This document shows, one piece after another, positions 25,460-33,644 of a stretch of 45,759 nucleotides of DNA. The notes beneath the pieces were generated by a model. That model saw only the letters and a program-made list of their open reading frames with translations. It was not told the DNA's origin and made no database searches. The translations under genes were made by a program, and so were the position numbers. The DNA lies in assembly GCA_964454015.1 (NCBI GenBank), contig CAYVQF010000047.1:1-45759 (forward strand). Direction: 5' to 3'. The first letter of the stretch is position 1; each line of letters starts with the position of its first letter. Source of the stretch: CAYVQF01 sp964454015. Lineage in GTDB: Bacteria > Myxococcota_A > Bradymonadia > UBA4248.

Positions 25460-26390
25460 TGTTCGTGAAGCGATTGCGAAGACAATACCACAATATATAT
25501 TTGACCAGTACAGGCATTATCCGGCTGCAGACAGTGACGGATGGCGACATTTTCTGCAGAATAGAGTTGATGACCTCTTAACGAACGAAGAAGCTCTAGT
25601 CTTTATCGAAATTTCTGAAGGATTCATCTATTTGGTTGGCTGCAAAGTCCCGCGATGGGATGAGGAGCACTTCGGATTCGGAATGGCAAAAGTTGATTTA
25701 CTGCTATACCCGGCCGACAGGTATCCTAACGCAATCATGGGAAGACTTTTAGATGAGAGCATCGCGTTTCTTCGAAATGCCAATGTGAGGTTTGTATCCT
25801 CTCATATCAGTGGAGAGGATCTTCTCGGCTTGCACTTGCTTGAAGACAGAGGGTTTCGCTACTATCAAACAACAGTATATTCTGTAACGCAATACAATGC
25901 TTCGGTCGACTCAACTGACACTAGCGTGCGACTCTGGCGTGAAGAAGACTTGCCTGCAATCGTTGACATTGCCAGGCGTAATCAATTTGTCGGCGGTCAC
26001 TTCTATAGCGATACCCGATTTGATAGAAAACGAGTTGATATGATGTATGAAAAGTGGATCAGGACAAGCTGGAGCAATCGTGATCCTATTGCCGTGATTG
26101 AAGAAAATGACAAAATAGCCGGGTATTTTGCTTTCGTTTTTGATGACGCGTGGTCGCGCGTGGCTGCCACAAAATACGCAAGAATGACATCTCTCGCGAT
26201 GGATAGTTCCGTCCGTAAAAAGGGGCTAGGTATGCGTTTGTTTGGCTCAGTCATCGCTATGGCCGGACAATGCGGAGCGCAATACATTTCATCGGAGTAC
26301 CCTCTTAAAAACTACCCATCGGGAAGAGTCCATACAAAGCATAGGTTCCACGCAGTTCATGAAAAGGTTTTGTCGCATTTGTGGTTGTAA
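25431..26390 (+). CDS. GNAT-type acetyltransferase, probably in place of PseH
   Basis: A 319-residue protein with two GNAT-like halves. The C-terminal half has MTSLAMDSSVRKKGLGMRLF, the acetyl-CoA loop. The N-terminal half, with CKVPRWDEEHFGFGMAKVDL, resembles WecD-type sugar-amine acetyltransferases. It would fill the PseH step (N4-acetylation of the PseC product), but it is much longer than ordinary PseH, so this is from context. The gene is clearly A+T-rich (about 45% G+C in hand-counted lines, against about 70% in the first part of pseG) and overlaps pseG by 29 bases. Confidence 0.78.
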   Translation: MKYSPDMHDDVREAIAKTIPQYIFDQYRHYPAADSDGWRHFLQNRVDDLLTNEEALVFIEISEGFIYLVGCKVPRWDEEHFGFGMAKVDLLLYPADRYPNAIMGRLLDESIAFLRNANVRFVSSHISGEDLLGLHLLEDRGFRYYQTTVYSVTQYNASVDSTDTSVRLWREEDLPAIVDIARRNQFVGGHFYSDTRFDRKRVDMMYEKWIRTSWSNRDPIAVIEENDKIAGYFAFVFDDAWSRVAATKYARMTSLAMDSSVRKKGLGMRLFGSVIAMAGQCGAQYISSEYPLKNYPSGRVHTKHRFHAVHEKVLSHLWL

Positions 26391-26420
26391 ATCATAGAGA
26401 TTGCGAAGAAAGGGGTGGTA

Positions 26421-27488
26421 ATGACACTTCGTGCCGACGAGCGAAAATTTTGCGTTGACCTTGGTGTCTACTTCATCGCCGAGATGTCGGGCAATCACGG
26501 GCATGATTTCGACCGGGCCGTGCGGATGGTTCACGCAGCCAAGGATGCCGGCGCCAACGCACTGAAGCTTCAGACCTACACCGCCGACACCATCACCCTT
26601 GACTGCAGCCGAGAACACTTCCTTATCAAAGAAGGCCCCTGGGCCGGTCGCAAGCTCCACGACCTCTACGAAGAGGCCCACACGCCCTGGGATTGGCAGC
26701 CAAGGCTCAAGAAACTGGGCGACGAGCTCGGGATCGAAGTCTTCTCCTCGCCCTTCGACCCCACGTCCGTGGACTTCCTCGAAAACGAAGTGGGCGTAAA
26801 CCTCTACAAAATAGCCTCGTTCGAGGTGGTGGACATTCCGCTGCTTCGGAAGGTCGCGGCCACCCGCAAGCCGGTGATCATGTCTACGGGCATGGCCTCC
26901 CTGGCCGAGATCGATCTGGCGGTGCGGACGCTGCGAAAAGGCGGCTGCCCTGATATTGCGCTTCTGAAGTGCGTGAGCAGCTACCCGGCCACACCCGAGC
27001 AGATGAACCTGGCGACAATCCCACACCTGGCCGAGGCCTTCGGCTGCGTGGCCGGGCTTTCCGACCACACGCTCTCGCCGGCCGTGGCCGTGGCCGCGGT
27101 GGCTCTGGGCGCGAGGATCGTGGAGAAGCACTTCACCCTATCACGGGCCGACGGCGGTCCAGACGCGTCGTTCTCGCTAGAGCCCCACGAGCTAATGAGC
27201 ACCATCGCGATGATCCGCGATGCGGAGGCTGCCATCGGTAAGGTGTCCTACGGTGCCGGCGTGGGCGAGGAAGGCAGCATGGTGTTTCGCAAGTCGCTAT
27301 TCGCAGTAAAGGACGTGAAGCGAGGCGAGCAGTTCACCGACGAGAACGTGCGGGTCATCCGGCCTGGGGACGGGCTGGCGCCCGCCACGCTGGACCTAGT
27401 CCTCGGTCGCAAGGCGGCGAGCAACATAGACAGAGGATCGCCGCTAACCTGGGAGATGGTTGGACAAACTGTCAATGAAGATGTGTAA
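26421..27488 (+). CDS. pseI: Pseudaminic acid synthase, PseI (NeuB family)
   Basis: Condenses the free 2,4-diacetamido-trideoxy sugar with phosphoenolpyruvate to form the nine-carbon acid. It is 355 residues: a TIM-barrel NeuB domain (FIAEMSGNHGHDFDRAV, ALKLQTYTADTITLD, EVFSSPFDPTSVDFLE, IMSTGMASLAEID, VEKHFTLSRADGGPDASFSL) and a C-terminal SAF/antifreeze-like domain (RKSLFAVKDVKRGEQFTDENV). The AEMSGNHG motif favours pseudaminic rather than sialic acid synthases. ATG 26421 lies 6 bases after AAAGGGG; GTG 26415 is possible. Base composition is again G+C-rich here. Confidence 0.94.
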   Translation: MTLRADERKFCVDLGVYFIAEMSGNHGHDFDRAVRMVHAAKDAGANALKLQTYTADTITLDCSREHFLIKEGPWAGRKLHDLYEEAHTPWDWQPRLKKLGDELGIEVFSSPFDPTSVDFLENEVGVNLYKIASFEVVDIPLLRKVAATRKPVIMSTGMASLAEIDLAVRTLRKGGCPDIALLKCVSSYPATPEQMNLATIPHLAEAFGCVAGLSDHTLSPAVAVAAVALGARIVEKHFTLSRADGGPDASFSLEPHELMSTIAMIRDAEAAIGKVSYGAGVGEEGSMVFRKSLFAVKDVKRGEQFTDENVRVIRPGDGLAPATLDLVLGRKAASNIDRGSPLTWEMVGQTVNEDV

Positions 27489-27820
27489 GCTAGTGCGCCA
27501 GACAGTCTTCCAGAGTCCCGTTCACCCAAGCTCTCGTCGGTATGCCTGAGTTTGTCCAACCCCAATTTGTGTCGATCATGGTCGCGTTGGCCGGCAGCAG
27601 TCTATGGGAACACTGTCGCGCCGGTCTAAAATTCAGAGCCTACAGCGTGGAATGCGGGCTAGAACCAAAACATACAAGCATAAGCCACTCGATTTTTCGC
27701 CTTTGGCGAAGCTGTTTTAGCAATCCAAAACAGACTTGCGGAAGAGTGGCTATAGCGTATCAGTCTTGGCTGTCTTAACGCACGCTAAGCTCATGCCAAT
27801 TCGAATACAACAGCCTGTCT
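27489..27820 (+). other. 332-base A+T-richer intergenic region after pseI
   Basis: It contains no convincing gene; a 78-codon open frame at 27542-27778 has no ribosome binding site and an unlikely composition. Two adjacent hairpins lie in its second half. It marks the left edge of an A+T-rich stretch reaching to about 28800, and a promoter for the next gene may lie here. Confidence 0.5.
27696..27733 (+). terminator. Two adjacent hairpins, possible terminator after the pse gene set
   Basis: TTCGCC-TTT-GGCGAA (27696-27710) is followed one base later by CTGTTTT-N8-AAAACAG (27712-27733). The first stem is followed by a short T run (27715-27718). Either stem could end or attenuate the pse transcript. 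Confidence 0.4.
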
Positions 27821-28795
27821 ATGCGAATTCTTTACATAAAGCCTACCTACGCCGACGTTAGATCTACTCAAATTGACGAAATTGACAAACTGCACGCGGC
27901 AGGACATCAAGTCGATGTGCATTTCATTCGCATCGCCCGAAGCAGAGCTGGCCAACCGTGGTGGCAAAGGGCTATGGGTTTAGTCCCAGCCCTTTTTCAA
28001 ACCGCCAAACTGAGTCAAACACCATGCCGTTATGACAAAATTATTGTTTACAGCAGTCCACCCTTGGCCTTTGCTCCCTTTATCATGCGAAAATTCATCA
28101 CCCAAGAATCCCTAACCTTGGTACATCACGACATTTTCCCAGCCAACGCTGAAGTAGCCAAACTGGCAGGACCGTCAGCACTCTTCAAAGCCCTAGGTTA
28201 CCTCCAAAACATCTTAACTAGGCAAGCCAATCATCACCAGACCATCAGCGCACCTATGCGCGAGACTTTGAGATCTCTGCTTGGTCCCGAAGCATCTATC
28301 GAATTACGGCCCCTATCGCCAGCTGCGGGCTTACGAATCATTTCTCACGATGAGAATAACTGGCGTAAGGAACAAGGCTTTCAGGATCGCTTTGTCGTCA
28401 TGTATGCAGGCAATTTTGGCCGAATGTATGACTTTGAACCTCTCCTTGAAAGCGCTCAACAATGTTCACCTGCTCTTGCCTTTGTATTTGTTGGTTGCGG
28501 ATATTACGAGAAACTTCTCCGTGAAGCCGCTGCCACCAACAAAAACATTTACGTTTTTCCACCCCAACCCAAGGTCCGCCTAACTGAGTTGCTTTGTGCA
28601 GCTGATCTCCATGTCATCCCCCTGCGTTCCGGCGCCATCAAAGTCATGTGGCCTCATAAACTCGACAACCTTAATAAACTCCAATGCACTGTCTTGTGTC
28701 TAGGTTTTGAACCCAATCTCCCAAAAGCGGAAACGATTAGCCCTGACGCTCTGACAGCAAGGCTCAATGCGTTCGCGCAAAAAAAAGGCAGTTAA
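27821..28795 (+). CDS. WbuB/GT4-like glycosyltransferase, short
   Basis: A 324-residue protein with a GT-B layout: N-terminal MRILYIKPTYADVRSTQIDE, LTLVHHDIFPANAEVAKLAG in the acceptor half, and RFVVMYAGNFGRMYDFEPLL opening the donor half. The donor end is unusual: after AADLHVIPLRSGAIKVMWPHKL the expected P-S-K-L/G-R-P stretch is replaced and the protein ends about 80 residues earlier than most WbuB-type enzymes. It may be shortened or specialised. The gene is A+T-rich (about 43% G+C in a sampled line) and probably acquired. No clear ribosome binding site is seen. Confidence 0.75.
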   Translation: MRILYIKPTYADVRSTQIDEIDKLHAAGHQVDVHFIRIARSRAGQPWWQRAMGLVPALFQTAKLSQTPCRYDKIIVYSSPPLAFAPFIMRKFITQESLTLVHHDIFPANAEVAKLAGPSALFKALGYLQNILTRQANHHQTISAPMRETLRSLLGPEASIELRPLSPAAGLRIISHDENNWRKEQGFQDRFVVMYAGNFGRMYDFEPLLESAQQCSPALAFVFVGCGYYEKLLREAAATNKNIYVFPPQPKVRLTELLCAADLHVIPLRSGAIKVMWPHKLDNLNKLQCTVLCLGFEPNLPKAETISPDALTARLNAFAQKKGS

Positions 28796-28796
28796 A

Positions 28797-29759
28797 ATGA
28801 AACGTTTCGCCGTTATCGGCGTTGGGGGCTTCGTTGCACCGCGCCATCTGCGTGCCATCAAGGAGACCGGCAACATTGTCACCGCAGCCGTTGATCCAAG
28901 TGACTCTGTTGGGATAATCGACCAGTTTTTTCCTGATGTACATTTCTTTACGGAGTTTGAGCGATTTGACCGGCACATCGACAAGCTTCGCCGCCGTGGC
29001 CCCGCACATCAAGTAGATTACGTATCCATCTGCTCTCCTAACTACCTACACGACGCCCATATCCGTTTCGCCTTGCGTTCCCAGGCTCATGCCATCTGCG
29101 AAAAACCCCTGGTTCTCAACCCTTGGAACTTGGATGCTTTGCAAGACTTCGAAGCAGAATCCGATCGTCATGTCTTCACAGTTCTGCAACTTCGTCTACA
29201 CCCTAGCATTATCGATTTGAAACGCCGCATCGATGCCAACCCCACTGCGCAAAACTTCACAATAGATCTCACTTATGTCACATCCCGTGGGCGTTGGTAC
29301 GGCGTTTCGTGGAAGGGAGACCCTAGCAAATCCGGCGGCATCGCCACCAACATTGGCATCCATTTTTTTGACATGTTGATCTGGATCTTTGGCAGCGTGA
29401 AAGAAAACCAAGTGTATCTCTCCACCCCCACCCGCGCAGCAGGCCATTTGACGTTGGAGCGAGCTCAGGTGCGTTGGTTCCTTTCATTAGAGCGTGACGA
29501 CCTACCCGAGGCGGCATTAACACAAGGAAGAACCACCCACCGCTCTATCGAAATCAACGGCGAAGCCCTGGAATTCTCGGAGGGATTCACAGATCTGCAC
29601 ACCAAGATCTACAATGAGATCTTAGCAGGCCGGGGCTTCAATCTTGAGGACGCCCGACCTTCCATCGAAGTTGTCCACACCATCAGAAACGCGACACCAA
29701 AAGGGCTGGACAACGAGAACAACCGGTTCTCTAAGGAAGAGCAGTTCCAGAAAGAATAG
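28797..29759 (+). CDS. WlbA/WbpB-type UDP-GlcNAc-uronate 3-dehydrogenase (Gfo/Idh family)
   Basis: A 320-residue NAD-dependent oxidoreductase. The beginning, FAVIGVGGFVAPRHLRAIKE followed by DSVGIIDQFFPDVHFFTEFE and FDRHIDKLRR, is the WlbA/WbpB signature; EKP (K103 in ICEKPLVLNPWN) is the Gfo/Idh catalytic lysine. WlbA oxidises UDP-2-acetamido-2-deoxy-glucuronate at C3 on the way to 2,3-diamino uronic acids. The partners normally needed (UDP-GlcNAc 6-dehydrogenase, the WbpE-type transaminase and the WbpD-type acetyltransferase) are not seen in the window. ATG 28797 comes one base after the previous stop; an 8-A run lies just before. Confidence 0.88.
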   Translation: MKRFAVIGVGGFVAPRHLRAIKETGNIVTAAVDPSDSVGIIDQFFPDVHFFTEFERFDRHIDKLRRRGPAHQVDYVSICSPNYLHDAHIRFALRSQAHAICEKPLVLNPWNLDALQDFEAESDRHVFTVLQLRLHPSIIDLKRRIDANPTAQNFTIDLTYVTSRGRWYGVSWKGDPSKSGGIATNIGIHFFDMLIWIFGSVKENQVYLSTPTRAAGHLTLERAQVRWFLSLERDDLPEAALTQGRTTHRSIEINGEALEFSEGFTDLHTKIYNEILAGRGFNLEDARPSIEVVHTIRNATPKGLDNENNRFSKEEQFQKE

Positions 29760-29792
29760 CGGATTAGTAGAATCTCTCTGCCACGCGCGCCC

Positions 29793-29830
29793 CCCAATCC
29801 GCCGCTTCTCGCCCAATCCGCTGCTTCTCG
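29793..29830 (+). repeat. 19-base tandem repeat upstream of the flippase gene
   Basis: CCCAATCCGCCGCTTCTCG (29793-29811) is followed directly by a second copy (29812-29830) with one change. It lies in the 205-base gap between the WlbA-type gene and wzx. Its role is unknown. Confidence 0.7.
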
Positions 29831-29964
29831 CTCATTCCACCGGCGAGGACATCAAGTAACGAAAAACAAAAATCGGCATAGGTGAACGATAGAACACGCT
29901 GAACCGCTGCAACGCGTCATCGCGACCATTCAAAACGCTTTCCGCCAGGCTTAACGAGCTCACT

Positions 29965-31251
29965 TTGGCACTCAACGACCGACTCCGTCAGTTGAAATCG
30001 CGCTACGGCACCCTCCTGCGCTACAGCTCTGCGTCAGCCCTCAACCACTTCACCGGCATGATGAGCGGCCTCATCATCATCGCCTGGATTCCACCGGGCG
30101 AGTTGGGCATCTGGAAGGCCTTGCTCATCATTCAGGCCTATGCCGGCATCGTCCAAGGCGGCATAGTTCAAGGGCTCAACAGAGAGCTCCCTTTTCGTAT
30201 CGGCGGCGGTGACCGCGCTTCAGTGCACCACTTGGCCGCTACGGCGCAGACTTTCACCGTGGCCGGCTGCGCTTTGTTGCTTTTGGCTGGCATCGCCTCC
30301 CTCTTTGTTTCACCGGATCCCATGATCCGTTTCGCCCTGCCCGTGGTTTTCCTCGTGGTCGCAACGGGAATCTATGTCAATTACCTCTCGGTCACATTTA
30401 GGGCCGACCAAGAGTTCGAGATGCTGGCCAAAATCAACCTCGTCATCGCCAGCGCCAACCTTGTGACCCTGCCCATGGTCTATGCAATGGGGTACTATGG
30501 CCTCCCACTTCGGGTCTTGAGCCTAGGTCTGCTCTCTGTGCTGCTGCTCCACCTTCGACGCCCCTTCAGGGTACCCCTGCGTTTTCGCATGGCTGACTTT
30601 CTCACCCTCATGAAAGTCGGCGTGCCCCTCTTCGTCGTGGGTTATGCCCTGCAACTCTCGCTCACCTTCCCCAACACCATCCTCCTCTTCACGGAAGGCG
30701 TTGAAAAAGTGGGACTCTTCGCACCAGCCCTGGCCATTTATGCCATGATGACCTTGGTCCCCGCCTCGATCTCGCAATACGTGTACGCCAAAATGTCTTT
30801 TCGCTTGGGCCAGTCTGGGGACCTGCAAGCCCTGTGGCGCCAAGCCTGGCAATCCTCCCTAGGGGTGTTGTTGGTCTCAGCCCCACTTTCCCTAGGAGTG
30901 GTGCTGTTCTTCCCGTATTTCGTCCGCGCCTTCTTCCCCAAATACACGGAAGCCATCCCCGCCGCAGGGTGGATCGCCGTCGCCGGGGCCTTCTACGGCG
31001 CGCAGCTCTTCTCCTCGGCCATGAACAGCATGAAGGCTTGGCGCTGGATCTATGCCTACACCACCGTCCGCGTCGCACTGGCCTTCGTTGTGCCTTTTGC
31101 AGCCTTTCATTTTCTGGTCTGGGATCCACTCTCGGCGGTCGCAGCGGGCTACGCCACGGCGGGTGCCTTGACCTTCGCTATCGGCTTGGCCGCCACCTTC
31201 AAAGCGACCCACACCTCAGGCACCCTGCACCTCAAGTCTGGCGTTCTATGA
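29965..31251 (+). CDS. Wzx-type polysaccharide repeat-unit flippase
   Basis: A 428-residue membrane protein with about 12 hydrophobic segments, an MOP/RfbX-like exporter expected to flip the undecaprenyl-linked repeat unit across the inner membrane. Recognisable stretches are SALNHFTGMMSGLIIIAWIP at the N-terminus and repeated pairs of helices such as LMKVGVPLFVVGYALQLSL. No ATG or GTG is available near the start; TTG 29965 is the best codon, with weak GAG upstream. It opens the last co-directional run, in which nearly every gene abuts or overlaps the next. Confidence 0.88.
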   Translation: MALNDRLRQLKSRYGTLLRYSSASALNHFTGMMSGLIIIAWIPPGELGIWKALLIIQAYAGIVQGGIVQGLNRELPFRIGGGDRASVHHLAATAQTFTVAGCALLLLAGIASLFVSPDPMIRFALPVVFLVVATGIYVNYLSVTFRADQEFEMLAKINLVIASANLVTLPMVYAMGYYGLPLRVLSLGLLSVLLLHLRRPFRVPLRFRMADFLTLMKVGVPLFVVGYALQLSLTFPNTILLFTEGVEKVGLFAPALAIYAMMTLVPASISQYVYAKMSFRLGQSGDLQALWRQAWQSSLGVLLVSAPLSLGVVLFFPYFVRAFFPKYTEAIPAAGWIAVAGAFYGAQLFSSAMNSMKAWRWIYAYTTVRVALAFVVPFAAFHFLVWDPLSAVAAGYATAGALTFAIGLAATFKATHTSGTLHLKSGVL

Positions 31252-32336
31252 GCGAGCCCATGCAAAGCCCAGCTGAACCTACTGTGCACCAACGCGGCAG
31301 AAGTATTTTTCTTATTTCCACCCCAATTCAGCTTCTTTTCGCCAGTCTCATCTCACGTCAGTATAAGCTGAAGCCAGAGTACGTCCTCACCACAGATTAC
31401 CAGCCCTCCCTCACCCAGCTCGAAGAGGTCGCGAGCCGCCTGAACCTAACCCCCGTGAGTCGCCTCATCACACCCTCCTTTGCCAATGGCGAGCGACTAC
31501 GCCGCATGGCTTGTGAAAGCCTACGCTGGCTCGCTACACGTCGTTTGAAAAAGTCTCTGATACCAGGAGACCGGCTTTTCCTGGGAATGCTCAATCATGC
31601 CTCCCATCGTCCTCTTTTTCACGGCCTCCACGAGCTGGCCTTCTTCGACGAAGGTACCGCCACCATCTCAGTTCTCGAGCGTCGGGCCCGGGGAGGATGT
31701 GCGTACACCTTCCCCCCCCCCAAAGTGCTCACCTGGTTCACCGCCCTCTACCCTCGCACAGTGCACCTTGAGCCTTTGCATTACTTTACGGTCTACCCAG
31801 GGCTAAGTGGCGCGCCAGGAGACACCGTGAACAATGTTGCCGCCGAGTGGCCCCACACCCTCTTCCGGGAGAAGCGTCCTGTAGCAGAACTGTGGTACAT
31901 CAGCAGCCCAGTGGTCCAAGCAGGGCTTCTCAGTGAGAGCCGCAATCGCAGCATCCTCATTGCCCTGCGCGACTTCTGCGCTACCAACGGTCTTCGCCTG
32001 GTCTACTACAAGCACCGCACTGATGTCCCTGATCCCACTCTCTCGGACGTCGAGATCCGTGAGCCAGCGTTCCCCTTTGAGGTCTATTTTGGTCTCTCTG
32101 ATCGCAAACCGCTGGCGATGGTCTCTATCGTCTCCTCGGCCATCATTCACTGTAAGCTCTTCTTCGCCAGCGCGTGTCCCTATTTCTATCTCGATCCCGA
32201 ACACGGTCACGACGCCGCTCGCGTTGGGATGGTCCAGCGCTATGCTGCCAATGCACTGGAACTCCCTGTGCTATCCTGGGACAATTTGGCCACCGCCCTC
32301 ACCCGTCTCGTCGAAGAGCAGAGCCTTGACGCCTAA
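31248..32336 (+). CDS. Sialyltransferase/polysialyltransferase-like enzyme, probable nonulosonic-acid transferase
   Basis: A 362-residue protein with the features of bacterial CMP-sialic-acid transferases (GT52/polysialyltransferase type): the acidic D-E-G motif in LAFFDEGTATI (134-136), a YYKHR stretch where others have KPHP (H256 kept, P replaced by R), and the Ser-Ser pair in SIVSSAIIH (296-297). The start IFLISTPIQLLFASLI is the usual first strand. With a pse gene set in the same locus it is the best candidate to attach the nonulosonic acid. A run of 10 C lies in the coding region at 31712-31721. It starts at ATG 31248, overlapping the wzx stop (ATGA). Confidence 0.78.
   Translation: MSEPMQSPAEPTVHQRGRSIFLISTPIQLLFASLISRQYKLKPEYVLTTDYQPSLTQLEEVASRLNLTPVSRLITPSFANGERLRRMACESLRWLATRRLKKSLIPGDRLFLGMLNHASHRPLFHGLHELAFFDEGTATISVLERRARGGCAYTFPPPKVLTWFTALYPRTVHLEPLHYFTVYPGLSGAPGDTVNNVAAEWPHTLFREKRPVAELWYISSPVVQAGLLSESRNRSILIALRDFCATNGLRLVYYKHRTDVPDPTLSDVEIREPAFPFEVYFGLSDRKPLAMVSIVSSAIIHCKLFFASACPYFYLDPEHGHDAARVGMVQRYAANALELPVLSWDNLATALTRLVEEQSLDA
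31712..31721 (+). repeat. Run of 10 cytosines inside the sialyltransferase-like gene
   Basis: The tract covers the end of F155 and P156-P158. At its present length the frame is open. Loss or gain of one C would truncate the protein after about 155-160 residues, as in phase-variable surface-glycan genes. It is the longest homopolymer I see in the window. Confidence 0.85.
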
Positions 32337-33642
32337 GCTTATCCATCCAGTCAAGAGCGAGAGCCACAGGGCTCACGGCTCCCCTGAGGACCTCTGCGAA
32401 CAGCTCATCGTTGGCAGCGCCATGACGGGCCAGCCCCCTTGGTTCGCCCTCTTCGATGGGCAGCCTCTGGTCAGCGAAGAGGCTCGCCCCTACCTCAGCT
32501 TCAGTCACTGTGTTGACGCCCAACTCGCGGCCCTACGCCTGCACTTCCAGCTCATCCGCCAACTCGCAGGCGATGCCGGGGTCAGCATCGGCCTCTCTGG
32601 AGGTTACGACAGCCGCTTGGTGCTGCTCTTGGCTGTCGAAGCCGGCATTCCCGTACACCCTTATTGCTACGGCAGCCCGAAGCATGCACAAGAAAACGCC
32701 CTCGCGCAGCAAGTGAGCGCAGCCGCGGGCCTCCCACTGCGTGTGATACCCGTGCGCCGGTGGACAGACCTAAAAGAGGGGGATCTCGAAGCCAACATCG
32801 TCGATGCGCTGGCCTTCTTCGCCGGCCGCACCAACAAGACCATGGGCACCTTCAACGACGTCCACACCGCCCGAATCCATCGCGAGTGCATGGGGCCAGC
32901 GGCTGTCAACCTCAACGGTCTAGGAGGCGAGCTCTATCGCAATCGCGAGCGCCTCCCCCCCTTTCCCTTCTCTTTTACCGCCTGGCTATGGCAATACGTC
33001 GCCGGACCAGATCTCCAAGGCGCCTTCACCGCCCCCCGGGATCGAGAGCACTTTGAGTCTTACTTCGCTACGCGTCATGGAGCTGTCCTTGGGCTCAGCA
33101 AGCTCAAATGGCTCGATCGGCACTTAGCCCGTCGCTGGTACCGCGACATCTGGTTGCCCCATTTCGCCGGCGCACGCCTCGCGGCTGAGCGCCGCGTTGG
33201 CCGCGCGATGATGCCCTTTGCCGACCCCGCGGTCAGCGCCACCGCATTGGCGGCGACGCCCTTCATCGGCGCCCACGGCGAGCTCGAAGCCGAGTTGCTG
33301 CGTCGCCTCGACGCTGGCATTGCCGCCCTGCCATCGTCGTATGGTGCGGGTTTTGGGCGGATTCCACGTCATCGTCGGCTCAAAGATGCCGTCATGGCCC
33401 TCGCACCTATCGCAGCGCGCTTGGCGCGCAACCGCTTGCGCCAGAATTGGCGTGGCCCCCGCACCTCCACCCTCCCAGCACCCTCACGTGAACGTTTTCA
33501 AGACGCATTGGCAAATCTGCAGGCACAAGCACCGAGTATTGACGTCGGATTTCTCCTTGGCGATTGCGTCTCCAGAGACCGCACCCTCTATATTGCAGAG
33601 TTTCTCTTCCGCCAGCGCAAACTAGGCGTTATGCAGGCCTAA
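32326..33642 (+). CDS. Asparagine-synthetase-like PP-loop ATPase
   Basis: A protein with an asparagine synthetase C-terminal-type ATP-pyrophosphatase domain: the PP-loop SGGYDS (residues 91-96), followed by a typical NLNGLGGELYRNRER block. It lacks the N-terminal class II glutaminase (no Cys1). Such proteins in glycan loci may amidate uronic acids or serve other adenylating reactions; here the substrate is unknown. TTG 32326 overlaps the previous stop and gives 438 residues. ATG 32422 (406 residues) is a real alternative, though with no ribosome binding site. The gene lies three bases before an ATP-grasp gene. Confidence 0.82.
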   Translation: MTPKLIHPVKSESHRAHGSPEDLCEQLIVGSAMTGQPPWFALFDGQPLVSEEARPYLSFSHCVDAQLAALRLHFQLIRQLAGDAGVSIGLSGGYDSRLVLLLAVEAGIPVHPYCYGSPKHAQENALAQQVSAAAGLPLRVIPVRRWTDLKEGDLEANIVDALAFFAGRTNKTMGTFNDVHTARIHRECMGPAAVNLNGLGGELYRNRERLPPFPFSFTAWLWQYVAGPDLQGAFTAPRDREHFESYFATRHGAVLGLSKLKWLDRHLARRWYRDIWLPHFAGARLAAERRVGRAMMPFADPAVSATALAATPFIGAHGELEAELLRRLDAGIAALPSSYGAGFGRIPRHRRLKDAVMALAPIAARLARNRLRQNWRGPRTSTLPAPSRERFQDALANLQAQAPSIDVGFLLGDCVSRDRTLYIAEFLFRQRKLGVMQA

Positions 33643-33644
33643 CA

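Noticed and set aside
27542..27778. 78-codon open frame between pseI and the next glycosyltransferase
   Set aside because: No ribosome binding site, an amino-acid composition unlike a protein, and two hairpins within it; treated as intergenic.
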